A stretch of 64,000 nucleotides of DNA, taken from assembly GCA_964392455.1 (NCBI GenBank), contig CAYMPG010000009.1, positions 1 to 64,000 of the forward strand. Direction: 5' to 3'. The stretch comes from SFEL01 sp964392455. Its GTDB lineage: Bacteria; Bacillota; Clostridia; Christensenellales; CAG-138. Made by a program: the position numbers and the translations under genes. The notes beneath the pieces are model-generated. The model made no database searches and was not told the origin of the DNA. It worked only from the letters and a program-made list of their open reading frames with translations. Shown here one piece after another: positions 15,044 through 23,010 of the stretch (positions are counted from its first letter, which is position 1; every line of letters begins with the position of its first letter).

Positions 15044-17686
15044 ATGGCAAGCAGGATAAGGAGAGCGGGTGCAGCGGCGCTGGCGCTGATAATGCTGGGC
15101 ATGACCCCGGCATATGCGCTGAATAACAATGCACAGATAGAGAACGTGGGAGGCACCGCAGGAACACTGGCTCAGGATGGTGTGGAGGTGAGCAAGACCA
15201 TCGCCCCCACCGGCATAGAAAACTACTTCGATATTACCCTTACCGCAAAAACCCAGACCCTGTACAATGGCACCGATGCAGCGGCTGCTCACGTAGTAAT
15301 CGTGCTGGATCTATCCAATACGATGAATTATGATTTCGGCGAAGAGAAAATACCAAATGATGAAACAAAATCAAGATATTACAACGCTATACAGGCAGTA
15401 AACAAGTTTATAGACGGCTTTGTTGGTATAACCTCAGAGGATAGTAACGCCGACCGTATGATAGGCGTTGCAGCATTTAACACTGATGGCCATGTGATAA
15501 AAGAAATGTCCAGAGCCATATTAGCAAGTGAAGGAACGGCTATCAAAAATGAAGTAGCAAGTAAAACAAACTTAATAATAAAAGCAACGGATTATAAAAG
15601 CAGCCACAGTCGCTTCACCAATATGGAGGCGGGGCTTAAGGTTGCATACGATATGTTGGTTGGCAGCCGCAATGGTAAGACGATAGAAAACGAGATGATA
15701 ATATTCGTCACAGATGGCTATCCCACCACATATTTAAATAATGCTACCAGCAATCTATACGATGGCTATGACCCTTACATGGTTGACCGAGCATCGGGTT
15801 CATATGGAACGGATGGCGTATTCCGTGATGAGAGCAACAAAGCAAAAAGCACAGCAATGACATATAACACAAATACTGGGGGAAGCAGAAGTACCACTGG
15901 CGTATACTGCCTTTATGGCACAGACTACAGTGATAAGGCAGCCCAAAGAGCTACGACAATGGCGGCAAGCATAAGAGCTGCTGGCATACAAATATATTCC
16001 GTAGGTGTTGCGGTGACTGGGGAGACAATAACCAAATACGAAACGAAAAACTACAGCACATATAAAAGGGAAAACGGAGATGTCTGGACATACGGAAATG
16101 TGGGCAATGGAGGCTTCTCCACCATTGATACCAATTGCAACAATACCGAATCTGGAAATTATTATATAAAGAATCTGCCAAACTGGCTCAAGGGTATTGA
16201 TGCAAATGGTGGCATAGGTTCAAATAGCTATGTTGCCGCAGATAATGCAGATACACTGATAAGTGCCCTTAAAGACATGGTAGGCGAAACTGATGCGCCG
16301 GTAGGCGTGGGCACCACTGCCCAGAGCACGCTTGACCCTGTGTACAGCGGCGGCACCGGCGACTTTGTGGAATTTGTAGGCTTCTTCGAAAAGAAGGATG
16401 GCACGGCACTTCAAACCAGCCTCGCAGGTAAAAGCGCAAAGTGGGGCGAGGCCGGGGCAGAGAATACCGCTTCATTTACTCAGGGAAGCACGGCCTCCGA
16501 TGATAAGATAAGCTGGGATCTTACAAAATCCGCCTACGATGAGACTGTAGCATACAATGATGGCGGCTCGGCGGAGAACTGGACTACCAAGACAGTTACC
16601 CGCACATATACCCTTAAGTACCGTGTGCGGCTGAAAAATGAGGCTGCCGGCTTCATCGCCTCAACACAGTATGCTACGAATGGCGAAACTACCCTCAATT
16701 ACACCAAGACAAATGAAAACGGCACAACTGAGTCCAAGACCATAGATTATCCCATCCCCCAGGTGAAGGGGTATCTGGGCCAGCTCTCCTTTAAGAAGGT
16801 GGATGCGGATACAGGTGCAGGGCTGAGCGGCGCAGAATTCAAGCTGAGTCACCATGCGGACTGTACCCAGTGCAAGGGCAACGGTGCGCCTAAGGCATAT
16901 GAGGGCGTGACCATAGCCAATATGACCGCCACCTCGGCGGCAGATGGAACAGTGACCTTTAGCAGCATACCCTCGGGCCACAGCTACGTCCTCTCGGAAA
17001 CCACTGCCCCCGGTATGCACCATACGCTGGGCGAGACCTATACGGTAAGCGTGGAATACGGTACGGCGACCATAAGCAAAAAGGATACCGATACCCATAT
17101 CACCATCTCACCTGAAAATGGCACCGTGATAACCAATGACTCTGTAATGCCCGGCGATGTTACCATCCCCTTTGAAAAGCTGCTGGATGGCAACCCGGCA
17201 CCCGATGGCCTGTTTGAATTTGTCCTTGTGGATGAAGAGGGCAATGAGCTTCAGCGGGTGAGCCCGGTGGGCGGCGAGGGCCAGTTTGTGGTGAACTACA
17301 AGGGCGCCATGGATACCCGATATACCTACACCATTCATGAGGTAAATAAGGGCGGCAGGTATAATTACGACAATACTGTGTATACCGTGGTGGTGACCCT
17401 CAACGAAGGGGAGGGCAATAATTATACCGCTTCTGTTGCCTACTACAAGGGTGAGCTTACGGGCAGCGATGATCAGCTTACGGAGCCTGTGCTTATAGAG
17501 GGCGTGCCGGTATTCAATAACAGCACCCGAAGCAGTAGCAGCAGTAGCAGTAGCAGCACGCATACCACCCCCGTGCCCATAATAGTCAATAAGCCTCCCA
17601 AGTCCGGCGGCATGAGCGGCCTTGGCCTTGTGATAGGGCTGATGGCGGCGGCGGCCGTTGTGGCCAGAGGGCGCAGGAGCAGATAA
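15044..17686 (+). CDS. Large surface adhesin with vWA, SpaA-like and FctA-like domains
   Basis: An 880-residue exported protein. A signal peptide covers about residues 1-26 (ALALIMLGMTPAYA). A von Willebrand A domain (about 80-420) has the metal site DLSNTMN and IFVTDGYPT. A SpaA/Cna-B-like domain (about 575-690, YLGQLSFKKVDADTGAGLSG) and an FctA/Spy0128-like isopeptide domain (about 705-825, IPFEKLLDGNPAPDGLFEF, YTIHEV) follow. After a Ser-rich linker comes a sorting-type tail: PPKSGG, a hydrophobic segment and RGRRSR. PPKSG is a variant of the LPXTG/PPKTG sortase signal. No sortase gene is nearby. The vWA segment (about 15340-16260) is AT-rich compared with the rest. It is probably a tip adhesin or ligand-binding wall protein. 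Confidence 0.85.
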   Translation: MASRIRRAGAAALALIMLGMTPAYALNNNAQIENVGGTAGTLAQDGVEVSKTIAPTGIENYFDITLTAKTQTLYNGTDAAAAHVVIVLDLSNTMNYDFGEEKIPNDETKSRYYNAIQAVNKFIDGFVGITSEDSNADRMIGVAAFNTDGHVIKEMSRAILASEGTAIKNEVASKTNLIIKATDYKSSHSRFTNMEAGLKVAYDMLVGSRNGKTIENEMIIFVTDGYPTTYLNNATSNLYDGYDPYMVDRASGSYGTDGVFRDESNKAKSTAMTYNTNTGGSRSTTGVYCLYGTDYSDKAAQRATTMAASIRAAGIQIYSVGVAVTGETITKYETKNYSTYKRENGDVWTYGNVGNGGFSTIDTNCNNTESGNYYIKNLPNWLKGIDANGGIGSNSYVAADNADTLISALKDMVGETDAPVGVGTTAQSTLDPVYSGGTGDFVEFVGFFEKKDGTALQTSLAGKSAKWGEAGAENTASFTQGSTASDDKISWDLTKSAYDETVAYNDGGSAENWTTKTVTRTYTLKYRVRLKNEAAGFIASTQYATNGETTLNYTKTNENGTTESKTIDYPIPQVKGYLGQLSFKKVDADTGAGLSGAEFKLSHHADCTQCKGNGAPKAYEGVTIANMTATSAADGTVTFSSIPSGHSYVLSETTAPGMHHTLGETYTVSVEYGTATISKKDTDTHITISPENGTVITNDSVMPGDVTIPFEKLLDGNPAPDGLFEFVLVDEEGNELQRVSPVGGEGQFVVNYKGAMDTRYTYTIHEVNKGGRYNYDNTVYTVVVTLNEGEGNNYTASVAYYKGELTGSDDQLTEPVLIEGVPVFNNSTRSSSSSSSSSTHTTPVPIIVNKPPKSGGMSGLGLVIGLMAAAAVVARGRRSR

Positions 17687-17696
17687 TGAATATATA

Positions 17697-17731
17697 AAAG
17701 AGCCAGCCGGATAGGGCCGGCTCTTTTTTGT
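17697..17731 (+). terminator. Rho-independent terminator after the adhesin gene
   Basis: The stem AGAGCCAGCC/GGCCGGCTCT (17699-17708 with 17715-17724, one mismatch) is followed by TTTTTT. Confidence 0.88.
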
Positions 17732-17796
17732 TGCTGAAGCAGGGCGGGAGATATGGTATACTTAGATGGAACAAATACCCGCTGTGAGGAAATAGG

Positions 17797-18306
17797 ATGA
17801 AAAAGAAGAAAACCGGTAAATCCGCTCTGGACTGTGCCTTTGATTACCTTACTGCAAAGCCCCGCACGGTGCGTGAGATGGAGGAAAAGCTGTATTCTCT
17901 GGATTATGGCGATTATGAGATATATGCCGCCGTGGAGCGGCTTAAGGAGCTGGGCTACCTTAATGATGAAAAGTACGCTGCGGATTTTGTAAGCAGCCGC
18001 CTTGCCACAAAGCCCGTAAGCCGGCGCAAGCTCAGGGAGCAGCTTTATTCCCACCATATAGATGGTGATGCCATAGATGCGGCCCTCCAGCAGGTAACAG
18101 ACCAGGTGGAGCGCAAAAACGCCGCAGAGGTGGCGGATAAGTTTTACAGGCAGTTTGCCGCCCTTGATGAGGAGCAGCGCAGGCAGCGCACCATCAGGCG
18201 GCTCATAGGCAGGGGGTATGATTTTTACCTTGTGCGGGAGAGCGTGGAGGCGGTAATAGGCCAGGTGGATTACGATGAAAGCTGGGAAGGAGAGGAGGAC
18301 GAATAG
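17797..18306 (+). CDS. recX: RecX regulatory protein
   Basis: A 169-residue all-helical protein that binds RecA filaments and limits or tunes RecA activity. Three repeated three-helix RecX motifs are visible, for example the first with RTVREMEEKLYSLDYGDYEI, then LKELGYLNDEKYAADFVSSR and the last with RTIRRLIGRGYDFYLVRESV. The C-terminus is acidic. It is the first gene of a run with the S58 peptidase (1 bp later), acpS, nnrD and the cyclo-ligase; recA is not in the window. Confidence 0.9.
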   Translation: MKKKKTGKSALDCAFDYLTAKPRTVREMEEKLYSLDYGDYEIYAAVERLKELGYLNDEKYAADFVSSRLATKPVSRRKLREQLYSHHIDGDAIDAALQQVTDQVERKNAAEVADKFYRQFAALDEEQRRQRTIRRLIGRGYDFYLVRESVEAVIGQVDYDESWEGEEDE

Positions 18307-18307
18307 C

Positions 18308-19207
18308 ATGGGAAGCATAACCGACATCAGGGGCATAGAGGTGGGCCACTATACGGATAAGGCCGCACAGACCGGCTGCACGGTGGTAATGTGCAGAGGG
18401 GGAGCTGTGGGCGGCGTGGACGTGCGGGGCAGCGCTCCCGGCACCCGGGAAACAGACCTTATGCGCGGATACAATTGCGTGGAGCGCATACAGGCTATAA
18501 TGCTTTCCGGCGGCAGTGCCTACGGGCTGGATGCGGCCTCAGGTGCCATGCAGTACCTTGAGGAGCAGGGCATAGGCGAAAACGTGGGAGTGGGCGTGGT
18601 GCCCATAGTGCCGGGGGCAGTGATATTCGATTTGGCTGTGGGCAGCTCAAAGGTGCGCCCGGGCAAGGCGGAGGGATATGCTGCCTGCCTTAATGCAGCG
18701 GATACCTTCCTTACTGGCTCAGTGGGCGCAGGCACAGGTGCCACAGTTGCAAAGGCCTTTGGTGCAGAGTACGCAGTAAAAAGCGGCCTGGGTACTGCCT
18801 GCGTAGAGCTGGAGGGCGGGGTAAAGGTGGGAGCTATAGCCGTGGTAAACGCCCTTGGCGATATATACGACCCGGCCACAGGGGAGCTTGTGGCGGCGGC
18901 AAATATAGGGGGCAGGCTTACTCCCTGCATGGAATCCCCTGCGCTGGGGCAGGCATCCTTTGGCAATACCACCATAGGCGTTGTTGCTACCAATGCAAAG
19001 CTCACCCGGGAGGAAGCAAACAAGCTGGCCGCAATGGCCCATGACGGCCTTGCCATGACAATACGCCCTGTGCATACCACGCTGGATGGGGATACCTTCT
19101 TTGCCATGTCCACAGGGGAGGTGGAGAGCCCGCTGCTGCCAGTGCTGATAGCCGGGGTGCGGGCGGTATCCATGGCAGTGCTGGATGGGGTGAAAAACGC
19201 CGGATGA
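18308..19207 (+). CDS. P1-family (S58) self-processing peptidase/amidohydrolase
   Basis: A 299-residue member of the DmpA/NylC N-terminal-nucleophile hydrolases. These cut themselves once to expose a Ser or Thr nucleophile and then act on N-terminal residues or amides. The likely self-cleavage site is Asn220-Thr221 in FGNTTIGVVATNA, giving a large and a small chain; NylC is cleaved at the same Asn-Thr pair, whereas DmpA uses Gly-Ser. Other family features are ITDIRGIEVGH at the start and MLSGGSAYGLDA. The ATG at 18308 follows the recX stop directly and has GGAGAGGAGG upstream; an earlier ATG at 18275 would overlap recX. Its stop overlaps the acpS start (ATGA). The substrate is unknown. Confidence 0.88.
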   Translation: MGSITDIRGIEVGHYTDKAAQTGCTVVMCRGGAVGGVDVRGSAPGTRETDLMRGYNCVERIQAIMLSGGSAYGLDAASGAMQYLEEQGIGENVGVGVVPIVPGAVIFDLAVGSSKVRPGKAEGYAACLNAADTFLTGSVGAGTGATVAKAFGAEYAVKSGLGTACVELEGGVKVGAIAVVNALGDIYDPATGELVAAANIGGRLTPCMESPALGQASFGNTTIGVVATNAKLTREEANKLAAMAHDGLAMTIRPVHTTLDGDTFFAMSTGEVESPLLPVLIAGVRAVSMAVLDGVKNAG

Positions 19208-19578
19208 TACTTGGCTGCGGCATAGATATAATCGAGGTGGAGCGCATAGCAAGGGCCTCTGAAAAGGAGGGCTTTATGAATAGAGTGTTCACAGGGGCCG
19301 AGCGGCAGCGCTTTTCACAATACAACGATGACCCTGCCCGCATAGCCGGGGCCTTTGCTGCAAAGGAGGCCGTGGCAAAAGCGCTGGGCACAGGCATAGG
19401 CAGTGTGGAATGGAAGGAAATAGAAATACTGCACCATGACGGCGGGCAGCCCTATGCTGAGCTTACAGGCGGGGCAAAAAAGCGCATGGCGGAGCTTGGC
19501 GGCAGCAGGCTTCATATAAGCATATCCCATATAAAGAGCGTGGCCGCAGCCCAGGCCATACTGGAGGGCGAATGTTGA
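19204..19578 (+). CDS. acpS: Holo-[acyl-carrier-protein] synthase AcpS
   Basis: A 124-residue phosphopantetheinyl transferase that moves 4'-phosphopantetheine from CoA to Ser of apo-ACP. Key motifs are GCGIDIIEVERI (Mg-binding Asp8), the FTGAERQRF segment, the catalytic FAAKEAVAKALGTG and HISISHIKSVAAA. It overlaps the peptidase gene by 4 bp and nnrD by 7 bp, so it is translated as part of one operon. Its substrate AcpP is encoded at 30622. Confidence 0.95.
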   Translation: MILGCGIDIIEVERIARASEKEGFMNRVFTGAERQRFSQYNDDPARIAGAFAAKEAVAKALGTGIGSVEWKEIEILHHDGGQPYAELTGGAKKRMAELGGSRLHISISHIKSVAAAQAILEGEC

Positions 19579-20417
19579 CCCTTGACCATGAATACGTAAG
19601 GGGCCTTGTGGGCCAAAGAAGCAGGGATTGCCATAAGGGCAGCAATGGACGCGGGCTGATACTGGCAGGCAGCGTGGGCATGACTGGCGCAGCAGTGATG
19701 TGCGCCTGCGGAGCGCTCAGGGGTGGCATAGGGCTATTGAAGGTGCTGTGCCCGGATGATGTGGCACCGGCCTTTTACAGCCTGCCTGAGGCCATGGTGA
19801 CGACCGCAGGAGCAAGCTGGCAGTGCTGTGATGAGCAGCGGCTGAGCCGGCTTGTGGAGTGGGCGGATTGCATTTGTTTAGGCCCGGGCATGGGTCAGAA
19901 TAGCGGAAAGGCGATAGAGCAGGTGCTTCGCTCGGGAAAGCCTGCCGTGGTGGATGCGGATGGGCTCAATGGGATAGCCGAAATGGGGATGCAGGGGCTT
20001 CTCCACAATCAGGTGGTGCTTACGCCGCATCCCGGAGAAATGGCCCGGCTTACCGGGCTGAGTATTAGGGAAATACTTGAAGCCCCAGCGGATACAGCTC
20101 TGAGCTACGCAGAAAAATGGGGCTGCACGGTACTGCTCAAGGGGGCTGAAAGCTATATCGCCGCCTGTGATGGCTCCATTGCCCGCAATACAAGCGGCAA
20201 TCCGGGCCTTGCAAAGGGCGGCAGCGGGGATGTGCTTTCCGGGATAATACTGGCGCTCATGGGGCAGGGGCTAAAGCCCTATGACGGGGCCTGTGCAGGG
20301 GCATATATACTGGGTGCCTCAGCGGACAGGGCCATGGATATACTCAGGGAGCGCATGCTGATGAGCAGGGATGTGACAGAGGCCGTGGAGCGAACCCTTG
20401 AGGGCTTTGGATACTGA
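19572..20417 (+). CDS. nnrD: ADP- or ATP-dependent NAD(P)H-hydrate dehydratase (single domain)
   Basis: A 281-residue ribokinase-like enzyme that repairs hydrated NADH/NADPH. Seen are GSVGMTGAAVMCACGALRGG, the GPGMGQ motif, VVDADGLN, LTPHPGEMARL and the catalytic GNPGLAKGGSGDVLSG. The epimerase NnrE domain, usually fused in front in bacteria, is missing and no separate copy is seen here. The acpS-nnrD neighbourhood is common in Firmicutes and Actinobacteria. The ATG at 19572 lies within the end of acpS. Confidence 0.93.
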   Translation: MLTLDHEYVRGLVGQRSRDCHKGSNGRGLILAGSVGMTGAAVMCACGALRGGIGLLKVLCPDDVAPAFYSLPEAMVTTAGASWQCCDEQRLSRLVEWADCICLGPGMGQNSGKAIEQVLRSGKPAVVDADGLNGIAEMGMQGLLHNQVVLTPHPGEMARLTGLSIREILEAPADTALSYAEKWGCTVLLKGAESYIAACDGSIARNTSGNPGLAKGGSGDVLSGIILALMGQGLKPYDGACAGAYILGASADRAMDILRERMLMSRDVTEAVERTLEGFGY

Positions 20418-20418
20418 T

Positions 20419-20994
20419 ATGGATAAAATGGATATACTCAGCAATAAGGCGGCCATGAGAGCCATTATAAAGGAGCGGCTGAAGGCTATGACCGCCGGTG
20501 AAATGGAGCGCCAGTCGATGGCGGCCTGCCGCAGGGCGGTGAACAGCCCTGCCTTTCAATCGGCAAAAACAATACTTGTATACAGCGCAATGGGTGGCGA
20601 ATGTGACCCTGCGTATATTGCCGAGCAGGGACGGCGTATGGGCAAGGCCGTGGCCTACCCCAAATGTGAAAACGGCACGCTGGGCCTTTACCTTGCGGAG
20701 CAGGGGCAGCTCAAGGCTGGTGCTTATGGCATTTATGAGCCCGATGAGAGCTGCAAAAGGATACAGGCTGACTGTGTGGATTTTGCGGTGATACCCGGCC
20801 TGGCGTTTGATTTGGAGGGTGGCAGGCTGGGAAGGGGCGGCGGCTATTACGACAGGCTCCTTGAGAATATGCAGGCTGTAAAGCTTGGATTGTGCTTCAA
20901 TGAGCAGCTGTTGGACAGGGTGCCAATGGCTGCACACGATTGCAGGGTGGATATGATAGCTGCTGAAAAATGGGATATATTGTTAATAAAGTAA
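20419..20994 (+). CDS. 5-formyltetrahydrofolate cyclo-ligase
   Basis: A 191-residue ATP-dependent enzyme that turns 5-formyl-THF into 5,10-methenyl-THF and so recovers the storage form of folate. Typical motifs are MRAIIKERLKAM near the N-terminus, YSAMGGECDP, and the strongly conserved GLAFDLEGGRLGRGGGYYDRLL. The start at 20419, one base after the nnrD stop, is preferred over an ATG at 20398 that lies inside nnrD; a second ATG at 20428 is also possible. It is the last gene of the recX run. Confidence 0.93.
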   Translation: MDKMDILSNKAAMRAIIKERLKAMTAGEMERQSMAACRRAVNSPAFQSAKTILVYSAMGGECDPAYIAEQGRRMGKAVAYPKCENGTLGLYLAEQGQLKAGAYGIYEPDESCKRIQADCVDFAVIPGLAFDLEGGRLGRGGGYYDRLLENMQAVKLGLCFNEQLLDRVPMAAHDCRVDMIAAEKWDILLIK

Positions 20995-21002
20995 ATTTTC
21001 GC

Positions 21003-21031
21003 TTGTGACATACCCGCAGTAATGATAAAAT
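21003..21031 (+). promoter_or_regulatory. Sigma-A-like promoter for rsmD-coaD
   Basis: TTGTGA (21003-21008), a 17-bp spacer and TAAAAT (21026-21031), 29 bp before the rsmD start. Confidence 0.65.
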
Positions 21032-21059
21032 GTAGAGAAGTTGTATGCTGGAGGGATAA

Positions 21060-21617
21060 ATGCGTATAATCGCAGGAGAAAAGAGGGGGTGCAGGCTGTC
21101 TGCACCAAAGGGCATGGATACCCGACCCACTCTGGACAGAGTAAAGGAATCCCTCTTTGGAATACTCCAGTTTGACATTGCGGGCAGGCGTGTGCTGGAT
21201 CTTTTTGCAGGCTCCGGTGGGCTGGGGCTGGAGGCCCTGTCCAGATACGCAGAGTATGCCGTATTTTGCGACAGCTCCCGTGAAAGCATAGCCGTAATAC
21301 GGGAAAACATCAAAAAGCTGGGCTACGAAAAAAAGTGCAGGGTGTATTCCTGCGATTGGGAGCGGGCAGTGGCAGATATGGCCGCCCGCCGGGAAAAGTT
21401 TGATATAGTGTTTCTGGATCCCCCATACGGGGCGGGGATAGCTGCAAAGGCAGCACAGGCCCTCTATGACAATGGCCTGCTGAACGATGGCTTTATAATA
21501 GCCCTTGAGCATGACTCTGAGCGGCCGCCGGAGCTGCCTGACAGCCTGCAGGTATATGACAGGCGCAGCTATGGCGAGCTGGCTGCAATATCCTTCATAA
21601 GGAGGAATGCACAATGA
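21060..21617 (+). CDS. rsmD: 16S rRNA (guanine966-N2)-methyltransferase RsmD
   Basis: A 185-residue SAM-dependent methyltransferase acting on 16S rRNA during 30S assembly. The family N-terminus MRIIAGEKRG and the RPTLDRVKESLFGIL block are present. The SAM site is VLDLFAGSGGLGLEAL and the catalytic motif is DPPYG. It overlaps coaD by 4 bp (ATGA), the standard Firmicutes rsmD-coaD pair. Confidence 0.95.
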   Translation: MRIIAGEKRGCRLSAPKGMDTRPTLDRVKESLFGILQFDIAGRRVLDLFAGSGGLGLEALSRYAEYAVFCDSSRESIAVIRENIKKLGYEKKCRVYSCDWERAVADMAARREKFDIVFLDPPYGAGIAAKAAQALYDNGLLNDGFIIALEHDSERPPELPDSLQVYDRRSYGELAAISFIRRNAQ

Positions 21618-22102
21618 AGACCGCTGTATGCACCGGTAGCTTTGACCCTGTTACGGTAGGGCATATGGATATATTCAAAAGGGCCGCCGCCCTGTTTGAC
21701 CAGGTGTATGTGGCGGTGCTGGTAAATCCTGCAAAGGCAGCGACCTTCACTCCGGAGGAGCGGTGCCGGATGATAAACCAGGCTGCTGAGGCCGAGGGAA
21801 TAACCAACCTTACAGCAGAGGCCTATAATGGCCTTGCTGTGGATTATGTCAGCAGCAAAAATGCCTGTGCCATAGTGCGTGGCATACGGAATCAGGCGGA
21901 TTTTTCATACGAAACAGGCATGGGCCTTGCAAACAGATGGCTTGCCCCGGGGGTGGATACGGTCTACCTTTATGCTGAGCCGGCGCTGTCCTACATAAGC
22001 TCAAGCCTTGTTAAGGACATAGCCGCATACGGAAAAGATATCGACGGGCTGGTGCCCGACGCAATAAAAAATAAAATCGCAGAAAGGTTGATTAAGCGAT
22101 GA
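21614..22102 (+). CDS. coaD: Phosphopantetheine adenylyltransferase CoaD
   Basis: A 162-residue nucleotidyltransferase for the fourth step of CoA synthesis. The HxGH-type motif is TGSFDPVTVGHMDIF and the second signature is YISSSLVKDIAAYG. It overlaps both neighbours by 4 bp, so it is translated with rsmD and with the coiled-coil protein. Confidence 0.96.
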   Translation: MKTAVCTGSFDPVTVGHMDIFKRAAALFDQVYVAVLVNPAKAATFTPEERCRMINQAAEAEGITNLTAEAYNGLAVDYVSSKNACAIVRGIRNQADFSYETGMGLANRWLAPGVDTVYLYAEPALSYISSSLVKDIAAYGKDIDGLVPDAIKNKIAERLIKR

Positions 22103-22995
22103 GCAATAACGTGCAGAATCTTAAGATTTATGACATCATAGAGCAGCTGGAGGATCTGGTGGAAAACAGCGCCAGGCCCAAGCTGGGCGGCAGCGCCACA
22201 AAGCGCATAGTGGACGTTGAGGAGGTATTTGACCTTCTGGGCGATCTTAAGACCACTATTCCCGAGGATATTCGCCGGGCAAACAGCATGATGATCGAGG
22301 CCCAGAATACCATCGATGACGCACAGGAAACTGCAAAGGATACCATCGAGGAGGCCAATAACAAGGCTGACGCCATTATCGCCGAGGCTCAGAGCAAGGC
22401 CAATCTGGTGCTGGAAAAGGCCAGAGAGGAATACGAGCGGCTCATCGCTGAGGATGAGATATATCAGGAGGCTCAGAAGCGGGCACAGCTCCTTGCTGCC
22501 AAGGCAGAATACAATGCAAACGAGGTCTTTGAAAGCGCAAAGACCTATGCAGATGATATCCTTGCCGACCTTGACCGCTTCCTTGGCGAATACAGGAACC
22601 TTGTGGGCGTAAACCGCAAGGACCTTGGCGCAAGGGCACGTACCGCCACTCCTGTGCAGCCTGTGCAGGCCCCCGTAGCCCAGACCATGGCTCAGCAGGC
22701 AGTGATGCAGCAGGCAGCCGCACAGCAGGCTGTAGCAGCAGAGCCTGCCCGTCAGCGTGTTTCCCCCAGGCCCGCCCCGGAGGCTGCTCCCCGCAATTCC
22801 GTAAGGGATGCAGGCCGTGCAAAGCGCAGGCCTGAGCCAGTTGAGGAGTTCGATGAGGACGACGACGATTTTGACGACGAGGACGAGGAGGACGAGGGCG
22901 GCGGCAAGGGCTTCCTGTTTGGCCTGTTTAAGAAGCACAACGATTACGACGACGATGATTTCTATGATGATGACGATGACGATTATGAAGATTGA
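22099..22995 (+). CDS. Coiled-coil protein with Gln/Ala-rich linker and poly-Asp/Glu tail
   Basis: A 298-residue protein of unknown function. Residues about 60-165 are a long charged helix with heptad character (for example AQETAKDTIEEANNKADAI), similar in feel to the V-ATPase E or ATP synthase b stalk subunits, and proteins of this kind directly after coaD are often labelled ATPase in Clostridia. Residues about 190-240 are rich in Gln, Ala, Val and Pro. Residues about 250-298 are dominated by Asp and Glu around a short FLFGLFKKHN patch. It overlaps coaD by 4 bp. DivIVA-like or envelope scaffolding roles are possible but not shown. Confidence 0.7.
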   Translation: MSNNVQNLKIYDIIEQLEDLVENSARPKLGGSATKRIVDVEEVFDLLGDLKTTIPEDIRRANSMMIEAQNTIDDAQETAKDTIEEANNKADAIIAEAQSKANLVLEKAREEYERLIAEDEIYQEAQKRAQLLAAKAEYNANEVFESAKTYADDILADLDRFLGEYRNLVGVNRKDLGARARTATPVQPVQAPVAQTMAQQAVMQQAAAQQAVAAEPARQRVSPRPAPEAAPRNSVRDAGRAKRRPEPVEEFDEDDDDFDDEDEEDEGGGKGFLFGLFKKHNDYDDDDFYDDDDDDYED

Positions 22996-23010
22996 TCGCT
23001 AATGCAGACA

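Noticed and set aside
17473..18336. Minus-strand open frame of 287 codons across the adhesin end and recX
   Set aside because: It spans a good terminator and two real plus-strand genes and shows no recognisable domain.
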